Origin: Bacteroidota bacterium
Lineage (GTDB): Bacteria; Bacteroidota; Bacteroidia; Bacteroidales; PXBB01
DNA length: 34,186 bases
Reading direction: 5' to 3'
Assembly (NCBI GenBank): GCA_022708385.1
Contig: JAKIYU010000002.1
Location: forward strand, 1 to 34,186
The translations under genes were made by a program, and so were the position numbers. Each line of letters opens with the position of its first letter. Position 1 is the stretch's first letter. A model generated the notes under the pieces. That model did no database searches. It was not told the DNA's origin and saw nothing but the letters and a program-made list of their open reading frames with translations. Below are positions 17,901-24,749 of the stretch, in pieces.

Positions 17901-18213
17901 CGTTAATAGAACCCACAAAGACTACCCCGTTTTCGTTTAGGGCCAGGCAACTTACAGTATAGTTGCCTGTAACGCGTATAAGGCGCCAGTCAACCCCGTC
18001 GTATTCAAGCACACCATCGCCATTTGCGAAATAAAGCACACCTCTTTTATCCTGAACAATTGACCAGTTTTGCGAAAAAGCCTTGTATTCTCTGGGCGGA
18101 TAGTTTCTGATAAATGGTGTGCCTACCTCATGCTGCCTGTAATCCTGGGCTTTAATACCTGTATTACAAAGCACAACAGTCGTAAACAACAAAACAAAAA
18201 ATCGTTGTATCAT
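14941..18213 (-). CDS. Propeller-sensor transmembrane adenylate cyclase
   Basis: A 1090-aa membrane receptor. A signal peptide (1-22, ending near KAQ) leads to a periplasmic region of about 680 residues with repeated blades such as LYFANGDGVLEYDG and IWLALDNGISKAEI, like the two-component regulator propellers. A Y_Y_Y domain follows at ~716-795 (YLEGFDKKWSDWT, then LPNGTYTFRVY), then one membrane helix at ~797-819 and a coiled coil at ~820-860. A class III cyclase domain completes the protein (~884-1065). Catalytic residues appear intact: metal Asp891 (FADFTG) and Asp935 (VGDSYM), adenine-selecting Lys931 and Asp1004, and transition-state Asn1011 and Arg1015. The spacing matches mammalian adenylate cyclase, so ATP is the likely substrate. 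The ligand is unknown. It overlaps the HD gene by 4 bp. Confidence 0.92.
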   Translation of the reverse strand: MIQRFFVLLFTTVVLCNTGIKAQDYRQHEVGTPFIRNYPPREYKAFSQNWSIVQDKRGVLYFANGDGVLEYDGVDWRLIRVTGNYTVSCLALNENGVVFVGSINELGYLAPDKKGQMTYFSLMPYIQEKTYDFGFIYNIYFTGADEMMIISSNNVSKLHFVNNVINITEYPKISNLYKISDILYSWDSEGGLGFFVKDSIFHLKNGDFFKDKYIQTILNFDKKNILVSTRDYGMYLVNKIDPANYNKALDIKKFATQIDNFLLKNRFQTAKNLRDGNFAFATSRAGTVIMDKQGNLVQILNKSIGIYNDTHYYIFQDAEGAIWLALDNGISKAEINSPISFWNDATGLKGSVLSVIRFNDIIYAATWQGVYYMDLKGLSNEAQNNHVDILAFKPVKGITSTCWDFLKIKLAQQPDILLTASTDGIFIINNDTSYNIYKGNTNKLHRIGQNTAYILAGLESGAVIIKMDTTGKNVTFSPPDTIEHITQRIISIGETRNGELWLGTQYNGVIHLKPCEADDTCKTGYKAVLYQNYKNKSLDGSVYINEYAGYLLFACENGLFYFCEDGTFKPYNTFLNKILSSQGVITVFKQDKKGNLWLQGTLKSSGEKLVLCVERKVDKTKFFSVLPFKPIPKAEIWNFYTESNGVTWICSDEGLYRYNANISFYYNKDFNTLIRRVVLENDSVFFGGYNLPFIHPFNMQPENSEPAEETHKISYSYNSIIFEYASLYFYDESQNQYKHYLEGFDKKWSDWTTEAKKEYTNLPNGTYTFRVYSKNIFDNEGKEAVFEFEILSPWYRTFFAYIIYVILIFCFSYILIKFSNKKLKEAKFKLENQVQSRTEELFKQKKELEKEKEKSDRLLLNILPYKIAEELKEKGFAKAKYYPNVSVLFADFTGFTQIAEQLDPELLIKELNKCFVYFDEVCVRHNLEKIKTVGDSYMCAGGIPIKNNTHAIDIVLAALEFLNFIKKLQEEQEKKGQTKWHLRIGIHTGEIIAGVVGKKKFAYDIWGDTVNTASRMESTSEPDKINISGATYRIVKDFFVCEYRGKVAAKHKGEVDMNFVYRIRPELSHDKEGFIPNIKFKEMYNQLLKE

Positions 18214-18257
18214 ATAAGTAAAATCAAAAGATAAAATTAATTAATATTTGTAATAAT

Positions 18258-19115
18258 TTATCTCGATGTATTATAATCTTTTGCAAATTCATTTAATACC
18301 CCTGTAATTTTTCTGCTTAGGGTATTGTAATAACGTTTCTTCTCAAAACCAAGCGCCCATCTTACACCCTGAATGGCATTCGTAAAAAAAACTTCATCGG
18401 CATTCTGCAAATCAAGCTCGCTAATCTGTGTTTCTATGGTTTTTAAATTTAGAACGGCAGCCAGGTTTTCAATAATGACCTGCCGCATGATGCCTTTTAC
18501 ACAAGCCTGATCCGGCGCAGGTGTCAGCAGTATGTTATCTTTTAGTATAAAAATATTTGAACTGATGCCTTCACATAAATTGTTCTGCTGGTTAATCAGC
18601 ACTGTTTCCCAACCGGGTTCACGTTTGTGCATGCCGGCCATTACATGTAACTGGGCGTAGGGGTTTTTAAACGGCGACAAGAGTGTGCAAGGTTTTGTAA
18701 TTTCTTTGTATATACTGATTAAAAAACCTTTTTCGTTCAGTTCGAAAGCATTTTGTGGTAAATGTTGTGCCTCAACCAGCGATACACCACAGTCGGAGTT
18801 GGGTGTATAATAGCCTCCTGATGTCCGCCATACACTATAACGGATACGCCCTCCGGATTTAATATTCTGGGCAGCTATAATGTTTTGTAATGTGTCGAAA
18901 AAATACAACGCATCTGCTTCGGGGGCTTTGATTTTTAATACCGATAAACCTGCTGTAAGCCTCTTGTGATGAAGCTCTTTAAAAAGTGGCCTGCCATTGT
19001 AAACGCGAATGGTTTCAAAAAGTCCGTCGCCGTATCTGAAAGCTCTGTTATTCAGTAAATAACTGAATTTCTTTGCGTCTTCGATTTGTCCGTTATAGAA
19101 TACTTTTTGACTCAA
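18258..19115 (-). CDS. Class IV PLP aminotransferase (PabC- or IlvE-like)
   Basis: A 285-aa fold-type IV PLP enzyme. The N-terminus has FRYGDGLFETIRV (about 26-38). The likely PLP lysine is Lys150 in SPFKNPYA, the cofactor-phosphate loop is EGISSNIF (182-189), and CVKGIMRQVI (205-214) is near the C-terminal signature. The overall pattern resembles aminodeoxychorismate lyase (PabC) as much as branched-chain aminotransferase, and no pabA/pabB is next to it to decide. The start codon appears to be TTG (19115-19113), 2 bp after the rhomboid stop; no in-frame ATG lies close to the conserved N-terminus. This suggests translation coupled to the upstream gene. Confidence 0.85.
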   Translation of the reverse strand: MSQKVFYNGQIEDAKKFSYLLNNRAFRYGDGLFETIRVYNGRPLFKELHHKRLTAGLSVLKIKAPEADALYFFDTLQNIIAAQNIKSGGRIRYSVWRTSGGYYTPNSDCGVSLVEAQHLPQNAFELNEKGFLISIYKEITKPCTLLSPFKNPYAQLHVMAGMHKREPGWETVLINQQNNLCEGISSNIFILKDNILLTPAPDQACVKGIMRQVIIENLAAVLNLKTIETQISELDLQNADEVFFTNAIQGVRWALGFEKKRYYNTLSRKITGVLNEFAKDYNTSR

Positions 19116-19117
19116 TA

Positions 19118-19732
19118 TCAGAAATTTAAAAGCTGGTGTAAAAACAAATTAAAAAGAGATGGCTTAAGCAAGCCGGTAAACACAAACCCAAAAATGGCGC
19201 CCCAGAAATGTACGTCATGTCCTATATTGTCATTGCCTCTTCGTGCCATATACCAGGAATAAACCAGATATATAATACCAAAAATATAAGCAGGTATGGG
19301 GATGGGTAACATCAGAAAAATTATTTCTCCCTGAGGAAACATAAGAATACTCGAAAACAACACGGCTGAAACTGCGCCCGATGCGCCAACTGCTGTATAG
19401 TAAGGGTTGTGCTTCTGCTTTTCGAACGAAGGTATTACGGAAATGAAAACCCCTCCTACATAAAGCAAAATAAAATACAAAAGGGCTTTCCCACCAAAAA
19501 TATATGAAAACAACGTGAAAACATTGCTGCCAAATGAGAAAAAAACAAACATGTTGATAAGCAGATGCCCCCAGTCGGCATGCAATAGAGCATAGGTCAG
19601 AAAACGATGCCAGTCCTTGTTTACACTCATGCCATAAGGGTCGAAACGAAGCCGGTCAAACAACCTGCGGTCCTGAAAGGCCGCAATGGATGTGATAACT
19701 GTTCCGGCTATAATAATGTAAATGAGATACAT
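19118..19732 (-). CDS. Rhomboid-family intramembrane serine protease
   Basis: A 204-aa membrane protein with about six hydrophobic segments. The catalytic dyad is present: Ser118 in GASGA and His175 in VHFWGAIFG. The supporting motif HADWGHLLINM (51-61) carries the conserved His56 and Asn60. Rhomboids cleave substrates inside the membrane. The natural substrate is not shown here. It starts 1 bp after the dgt stop and ends 2 bp before the class IV aminotransferase, so it belongs to the same transcript. Length is on the short side but complete, since every catalytic region is present. Confidence 0.92.
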   Translation of the reverse strand: MYLIYIIIAGTVITSIAAFQDRRLFDRLRFDPYGMSVNKDWHRFLTYALLHADWGHLLINMFVFFSFGSNVFTLFSYIFGGKALLYFILLYVGGVFISVIPSFEKQKHNPYYTAVGASGAVSAVLFSSILMFPQGEIIFLMLPIPIPAYIFGIIYLVYSWYMARRGNDNIGHDVHFWGAIFGFVFTGLLKPSLFNLFLHQLLNF

Positions 19733-19733
19733 G

Positions 19734-20948
19734 TCAGAAACTGGTTAGTTCGTTAAAGATTTCTATGGCAAAATGGTCGGTTAAACTGGCTATAAAGTCA
19801 ATGATTGCCTGGCGGTACTCATTGTGAATTTTTAAATTATATAGAAATTTGTTCTGGTATTTTAAGCCCTGGTCCGATTGAATTGATGTGGCCTCGTATT
19901 TTTTAAGCCATTGGGTAAAGGATAAAACCAACTTTGGATATATAGGTTGAAATTCTGCCAGTTTTTTGTATGTGTTTAAGTCGTCATAATATTCGTCGAG
20001 GGCTTCGTAAATAGAATAAATAATTAGCTCGGCATATTTCTCATAACTTCTCAGTCGCTTATGATTGTATATATGCTCATAATTGAATTTCTTTACATTA
20101 TTAATAAGTTGCAGGTTTTTTTCTGAAAAGCTGATGCCCTTTTCGGGGGTGCTGTTCTCGCATAGGTCAATTATAAAATCGTGCATGAGAATAGTGTTGT
20201 TTATAGCCTTGATATTCTCACCTGCAATTTTTTTTAAGTCGTTAAGTTGTGCGCTGGTTAAAATATTTAAGGTAAGGGCGTCTTCAATGTCGCGGCCGAG
20301 GTACGAAATTTTATCTGCAATTTTAACAATACATCCTTCCCAGGTAAAGGGCGCATACTGGTTGGGTTTTTCTATCTGGTTCAGATCAATGGCTTCCTCG
20401 CGTGGAAACAGGGCGTTTTCGTTAACTTCGCCGCAGTGTGAAACAATACCATCGCGTACCGCATAGGTCAGGTTCAGGTTTTTCAGTTTACCTTGGCTGT
20501 CTTCGAGGGTTTCAATTTTATCAATAACCCGCAGGCTGTTTTTTTCGTGCCAGAAATTGTCGTTAATAAGCTCTTTTGTGATTTTTTTTATGATACGCTC
20601 GCCAGAATGCCCGAAAGGAGCATGCCCAAGGTCGTGCCCCAGAGCTATGGCCATAGTCAGCTGGGTGTTAAGGCCAAGAAATTTAGAAATGGTAAAGCTT
20701 ACCGATGAAACATGATTAACATGCTCAATGCGTGTACAAATATTGTCGTTTTGGGTTGCAAAAAAAACCTGGGTTTTGTGTTTAAGCCTTCGGTAAGCTG
20801 TACAATGAAGGATACGGTTGTAGTCGCGCTCAAATTCGGTGCGTATTTCATGTCGCCTGTAATAAATGTCGTTTTCTCTTTTAACAGCAGCTTCCCATTT
20901 GGGATTTTCGCGCAACATGGCCACACCTGAAAATAAATTTTCTTTCAT
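19734..20948 (-). CDS. dgt: dGTP triphosphohydrolase family protein
   Basis: A 404-aa soluble HD-domain enzyme. The N-terminal motif RTEFERDYNRILHCTAYRRL (36-55) is the signature of the dGTPase family. The metal site includes His76 in RIEHVNHV, His105-Asp106 in ALGHDLGHAPFGHSGE, and Asp in IVKIADKISYLGRD further on. These enzymes convert dNTPs, classically dGTP, to the deoxynucleoside and triphosphate, and affect the nucleotide pool and defence in some bacteria. Length is shorter than E. coli Dgt (505 aa) but normal for the broader SAMHD1-like bacterial family. It follows the dehydratase gene by 31 bp and precedes the rhomboid by 1 bp. Substrate preference cannot be read from the sequence. 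Confidence 0.92.
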   Translation of the reverse strand: MKENLFSGVAMLRENPKWEAAVKRENDIYYRRHEIRTEFERDYNRILHCTAYRRLKHKTQVFFATQNDNICTRIEHVNHVSSVSFTISKFLGLNTQLTMAIALGHDLGHAPFGHSGERIIKKITKELINDNFWHEKNSLRVIDKIETLEDSQGKLKNLNLTYAVRDGIVSHCGEVNENALFPREEAIDLNQIEKPNQYAPFTWEGCIVKIADKISYLGRDIEDALTLNILTSAQLNDLKKIAGENIKAINNTILMHDFIIDLCENSTPEKGISFSEKNLQLINNVKKFNYEHIYNHKRLRSYEKYAELIIYSIYEALDEYYDDLNTYKKLAEFQPIYPKLVLSFTQWLKKYEATSIQSDQGLKYQNKFLYNLKIHNEYRQAIIDFIASLTDHFAIEIFNELTSF

Positions 20949-20979
20949 TAAATTAAACCTATTTATAATTTAGCAATAC

Positions 20980-22860
20980 TTAGTTGTAATCTAATTGTTC
21001 AAATACAGAATTGTTGCTTTTATATTCAGGTACTATTTGTTTCATTTTCCTTACGATGTTCATTTTGTCGTTTTGTGCCGACTCACGAACAAGGGCCTCA
21101 ATTTCATGACTTATGGTGTCGAAATCGTAAGTGCGCACTTTGGCAATCATTATCTGCGGATGGTGGGTGGGCAAAGTGTTTTCTTCGCTGTTAAGGAGTT
21201 CTTCATAAAGTTTTTCGCCAGGCCGCAGGCCTGTGGTCACTATTTGAATATCTTTGCCCAGTGTTAACCCCGACAGTTTAATCATTTTTTTGGCAAGGTC
21301 AATAATTTTAACGGAATGTCCCATATCGAAAATGTAAATTTCGCCGCCATTACCCATGGCACCGGCCTCAAGCACTAACTGGCAGGCTTCGGGAATGGTC
21401 ATAAAATAACGGGTAACATCGGGGTGGGTAATGGTTATGGGGCCTCCTTTTTCTATTTGTTGCTTAAAAAGAGTTACAACAGAGCCGTTTGAACCCAACA
21501 CATTTCCAAAACGAGTAGTAATAAATTTGGTAGTACTTTTCTGATTTAGGGCTTGTACATAAATTTCGGCAATTCTTTTAGAAGCTCCCATCACACTGGT
21601 TGGGTTTACTGCTTTATCGGTCGAGACCATAACAAATTTCGACACCTTGTATTTTACAGCCAGATTGGCAAGCAATAAAGTTCCCCTGATATTTGTCGAT
21701 ACGGCTTCCTCAGGGTTGCTCTCCATCATGGGTACATGCTTATATGCAGCTGCATGATAAATATAATCGGGTTTATATTTCTGAAATATATCCTCCATTT
21801 TTGCATTGTCGCGTATGTCGCCAATAATTACCTCAAAAGGACAATGTTTTAATTTACTGTTGAGTTCTGTTTCAAGATAGAAGAGGGGCGATTCGGCCTG
21901 GTCGAGCAAAATAAGTTTCTTAGGCATAAAACCAGTGAGCTGCCGCGAAATTTCACTTCCTATAGAGCCTGCTGCACCGCTAACTAGTACCACTTTGTCG
22001 AGCAGGTCTTTTTTTATGCGTTTCTCATCGAGCTTGATAGGGTCGCGTTCAAGCAAATCTTCAATGTTAACTTTTTTTATCTGCTTAAAACTTAATTCGC
22101 CGTTTATCCAGTTGCCGACTTTAGGCACATTGAGCACTTTTGTATTATAACTAAGGCAAGTTTCTATGATGGCTTTTTTCTTTTCAGGCTTCAGATTTTG
22201 AATTGACAAAATAAGATGTGCAACGGTATTGGTTTTCAAAAGAGACTCCAACTCTTTTAGCGCATAAATAGGGACATCTTCAATTTTCTTTCCTATTTTC
22301 ATGATGTCTTCATCCAAAAAAGCAAGTACTTTATATTTGGTGCCGGCATCCCTGTCGATAGCCCTTTTAGCAATAACGCCACCTTCTCCTGCACCGAAAA
22401 TAATCACATTGGTTTTTTTACTCGATGGATTGTTGAGTTCAAGGTAAGTCATTTTTACGATTATTCTGAAGACCGTTAAAGCAAAGGTGCAGGTAATAAA
22501 ATCAATAATTACGATTGAAAAAGGAATGAGAAACTTACGGTCGAAAAAATAAAAAAGGACAAGGTTTACAATAGAAAAAATGATTCCCGAAATCAACACG
22601 GCAATCATTACCCTTAGGGCGTCCCTGGTGCTGGTATAACGAATAATTCCGGCGTTTGTACCCATAATCAGGAAAACAATACCCTTAATGCAGAGAACGT
22701 AAGGTATAATATAGGGGAGTAATATGGTTTCCCTTTCGGGCAATACAAAATTAAAACGCAGCAAATAGGCAAGTATGAGTGTGAAGAAACAAAGTATAAG
22801 GTCGATAAACCATATCAACCATTTGGGCATTTGCCTGTCGAAAAAAATCTTATAGAACAT
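20980..22860 (-). CDS. WbpM/FlaA1-family membrane nucleotide-sugar 4,6-dehydratase
   Basis: A 626-aa protein with four N-terminal membrane helices (about 12-37, 48-67, 82-106, 111-135). A first Rossmann domain follows (GAGEGG near 156-161), then the catalytic SDR domain with NAD(P) loop SGAAGSIGSE (294-303) and VSTDKAVNPTS (412-422). The SDR catalytic tyrosine is replaced by methionine: Met424-x3-Lys428 (VMGASK). This substitution is typical of the long WbpM/CapD-type enzymes, which make UDP-4-keto-6-deoxy-GlcNAc for surface polysaccharides. It acts on the cytoplasmic face. It starts 2 bp after the ribBA stop, so co-transcription is likely although the functions differ. Confidence 0.92.
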   Translation of the reverse strand: MFYKIFFDRQMPKWLIWFIDLILCFFTLILAYLLRFNFVLPERETILLPYIIPYVLCIKGIVFLIMGTNAGIIRYTSTRDALRVMIAVLISGIIFSIVNLVLFYFFDRKFLIPFSIVIIDFITCTFALTVFRIIVKMTYLELNNPSSKKTNVIIFGAGEGGVIAKRAIDRDAGTKYKVLAFLDEDIMKIGKKIEDVPIYALKELESLLKTNTVAHLILSIQNLKPEKKKAIIETCLSYNTKVLNVPKVGNWINGELSFKQIKKVNIEDLLERDPIKLDEKRIKKDLLDKVVLVSGAAGSIGSEISRQLTGFMPKKLILLDQAESPLFYLETELNSKLKHCPFEVIIGDIRDNAKMEDIFQKYKPDYIYHAAAYKHVPMMESNPEEAVSTNIRGTLLLANLAVKYKVSKFVMVSTDKAVNPTSVMGASKRIAEIYVQALNQKSTTKFITTRFGNVLGSNGSVVTLFKQQIEKGGPITITHPDVTRYFMTIPEACQLVLEAGAMGNGGEIYIFDMGHSVKIIDLAKKMIKLSGLTLGKDIQIVTTGLRPGEKLYEELLNSEENTLPTHHPQIMIAKVRTYDFDTISHEIEALVRESAQNDKMNIVRKMKQIVPEYKSNNSVFEQLDYN

Positions 22861-22862
22861 TT

Positions 22863-24074
22863 TTAATCAATATTTAAAACATGCCCAAGCTTTTGCTGTT
22901 TTGTTTTCAGGTATTTTAAATTGTATTTATTGGGTTTTATCCTGATGGGAATGATTTCAACAACCTCAATGCCATAAGCCGACAGTCCTACTTTTTTGGT
23001 GTAGTTGTTTGTAATAAGCCTCAATTTATTGGCTTTGAGGTCTCTCAGTATTTGTGCGCCGATACCGTAATCTCTTTCATCGGCTTTAAAACCCAGAGCT
23101 TTGTTGGCCTGAACGGTATCCATCCCTTTGTCCTGTAAGTGATATGCTTTCAGCTTGTTGATTAGACCTATTCCTCTGCCTTCCTGGTTCAAGTATAAGA
23201 TGATGCCCTTCCCTTCTTTTTCTATCATTTGCATGGCAGCATGCAGCTGAGACCCGCAATCGCATTTACAGGAGCCGAAAATATCGCCGGTGACGCACGA
23301 AGAATGCACCCTTACCATAATGGGCTCATCTTTGGCCCATTGCCCTTTTACCAGGGCGAGATGTTCCAGATTATTGGTAATTTGTTTGTAAGCGATTAGT
23401 TCAAAATTACCCCATTCGGTAGGTAAGGTTGTGCTTACCTGTTTTTCAATAAGGCTGTCGTTTTTAATTCTGTAGGCAATAAGGTCTTTTATAGTAATGA
23501 TTTTCAGCTTGAATTTTTTGGCAATTTTTATCAGTTGAGGCAGTCGAGCCATGGTGCCGTCTTCATTCATTATTTCGACAAGAGCGCCAACTGGTTCCAG
23601 TCCGGCCAGTCGCGTAAGATCAGTAGCAGCTTCGGTGTGACCTGCCCTTCTCAAAACACCACTTTCTTTTGCTTTTAATGGAAAAATATGGCCGGGTCTT
23701 CCCAAATCGTCGGGCTTAGTGTTTTTATTAGCAAGCGCTTTGAGTGTTTTTGCCCTGTCGCTTGCCGAAATCCCTGTAGTACAGCCCTGTCCGAGAAGGT
23801 CAACAGAAACGGTAAAAGAGGTTTCGTGACTGGACGTGTTTTTGGTTACCATCAGGTCGAGGTCAAGTTCCTTGCAACGCTCTTCGGTAAGTGTGGCGCA
23901 TATAAGGCCCCGCCCGTGCATGGCCATAAAATTGACCATATCGGTGGTAATTAACTGGGCAGCCGCAATAAAGTCACCTTCATTTTCTCTGTCCTCGTCA
24001 TCAACAACAATGATGAATTTTCCTTTCCGGATGTCTTCAATAGCTTCTTTAATGGTATTAAACGTTTTTTTCAT
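22863..24074 (-). CDS. ribBA: Bifunctional riboflavin enzyme DHBP synthase / GTP cyclohydrolase II
   Basis: A 403-aa cytosolic protein that supplies both precursors of riboflavin. The N-terminal DHBP synthase domain (1-~205) has the active-site acidic motif DDEDRENEGD at 25-34 and the FMAMHGRGLIC and GHTEAATDL motifs. The C-terminal GTP cyclohydrolase II domain has the zinc-ligand cysteines in SSCVTGD and CKCDCGSQL (about 257-275), plus LNQEGRGIGL and the final GIEVVE motif. Both halves look intact, with normal length for a fused RibBA. A -7-like element lies at 24113-24120. I saw no FMN riboswitch in the 130-bp gap upstream. Confidence 0.96.
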   Translation of the reverse strand: MKKTFNTIKEAIEDIRKGKFIIVVDDEDRENEGDFIAAAQLITTDMVNFMAMHGRGLICATLTEERCKELDLDLMVTKNTSSHETSFTVSVDLLGQGCTTGISASDRAKTLKALANKNTKPDDLGRPGHIFPLKAKESGVLRRAGHTEAATDLTRLAGLEPVGALVEIMNEDGTMARLPQLIKIAKKFKLKIITIKDLIAYRIKNDSLIEKQVSTTLPTEWGNFELIAYKQITNNLEHLALVKGQWAKDEPIMVRVHSSCVTGDIFGSCKCDCGSQLHAAMQMIEKEGKGIILYLNQEGRGIGLINKLKAYHLQDKGMDTVQANKALGFKADERDYGIGAQILRDLKANKLRLITNNYTKKVGLSAYGIEVVEIIPIRIKPNKYNLKYLKTKQQKLGHVLNID

Positions 24075-24112
24075 TTAGAGTCCAGATTATCTCAAATAAG
24101 TTGTGAATCACA

Positions 24113-24120
24113 CAAAATTA
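24113..24120 (-). promoter_or_regulatory. Candidate -7 element for ribBA
   Basis: On the minus strand the site reads TAATTTTG, an exact TAnnTTTG, 38 bp before the ribBA ATG. It lies in the gap downstream of the terminator at 24151-24187, so it could start the long minus-strand transcript that begins with ribBA. No clear -33 was found. Confidence 0.45.
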
Positions 24121-24150
24121 GATTAAATTTTTATAGAATAGGGGGTAGGG

Positions 24151-24187
24151 GTAAAAAAAAAAGCAGGTATAACAAATACCTGCTTTT
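24151..24187 (-). terminator. Intrinsic terminator after the DUF1573 gene
   Basis: AAAAGCAGGTAT (24159-24170) and ATACCTGCTTTT (24176-24187) form a perfect 12-bp stem with a 5-nt loop. The A-run at 24153-24160 becomes the U-tract on the minus-strand RNA. It lies 17 bp after the DUF1573 stop codon and separates this gene from ribBA. Confidence 0.88.
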
Positions 24188-24204
24188 CTAATTAAGTTTT
24201 TTTG

Positions 24205-24645
24205 CTACTCTGTTTTTGGTGCAGCCGGATCTTCATAAACTTCACCCTCAAGTCTCAAAATAACAGTGTTATTGCTGGCATTTGAAAACACAGTAATGCT
24301 TTTGTTAATTGTGTGAGCTCTGTTCATTGTAGTGTACTTTACATCTATAACCCCTGAACCACCGGGAGGAATGGGTTCTTTAGGCCAGGATGGTACGGTA
24401 CATCCGCATGAAGCTTTCACATTGCTTAAAATTAGAGGTTCTTTACCGGTGTTTGTAAATTTGAACTGGCAAGAACCATCGCCGTTTATCGGAACTTTAC
24501 CGTAGTTGTGTACCTCGCTCTCGAATTTGATAACAGGAGCATTGGGATTGTCTTGTTTAACGGGCTCCACTGGCTGCGTATTTTGTCCTATAACACTTGT
24601 AAAGGCTATAGTGGCAAGAATTAATACTGAAAACAACTTTTTCAT
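24205..24645 (-). CDS. DUF1573 secreted or lipid-facing Ig-like protein
   Basis: A 146-aa exported protein. The signal peptide is residues 1-20 (KKLFSVLILATIAFTSVIG, cleavage near Gly-Gln). The mature domain has an Ig/HYDIN-like beta-sandwich pattern: VHNYGKVPINGDG, then FKFTNTGKEPLIL, then KASCGCTVPSWP with the Cys-Gly-Cys typical of DUF1573, then ITVFSNASN. DUF1573 proteins are abundant in Bacteroidetes and have no fixed function; a role in the envelope is inferred from export. It is a single-gene unit, with its own -7-like element upstream and a strong terminator downstream. Confidence 0.9.
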   Translation of the reverse strand: MKKLFSVLILATIAFTSVIGQNTQPVEPVKQDNPNAPVIKFESEVHNYGKVPINGDGSCQFKFTNTGKEPLILSNVKASCGCTVPSWPKEPIPPGGSGVIDVKYTTMNRAHTINKSITVFSNASNNTVILRLEGEVYEDPAAPKTE

Positions 24646-24690
24646 AGTTTAATTTTTTAATGATTTTTGGGTTAATGAAAAATGTAAAAA

Positions 24691-24698
24691 CAAAAATA
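24691..24698 (-). promoter_or_regulatory. Candidate -7 element for the DUF1573 gene
   Basis: On the minus strand the site reads TATTTTTG, an exact TAnnTTTG, 45 bp before the DUF1573 ATG, in an AT-rich 100-bp gap. The nearest TTG upstream is 12 bp away, too close for a standard -33. Confidence 0.42.
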
Positions 24699-24749
24699 TG
24701 ACATTTTATTCAATAATCATACCTTAGAAATGTTATTTTTTATTAAAAA

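Noticed and set aside
14941..18213. Cyclase as a Pycsar- or CBASS-type antiphage system
   Set aside because: Those cyclases are small soluble proteins next to a toxic effector. This one is a large membrane receptor, and the HD partner has no effector, TIR or membrane-toxin features.
24075..24204. FMN riboswitch before ribBA
   Set aside because: The gap holds only a terminator and a -7-like box; none of the conserved riboswitch helices can be seen.
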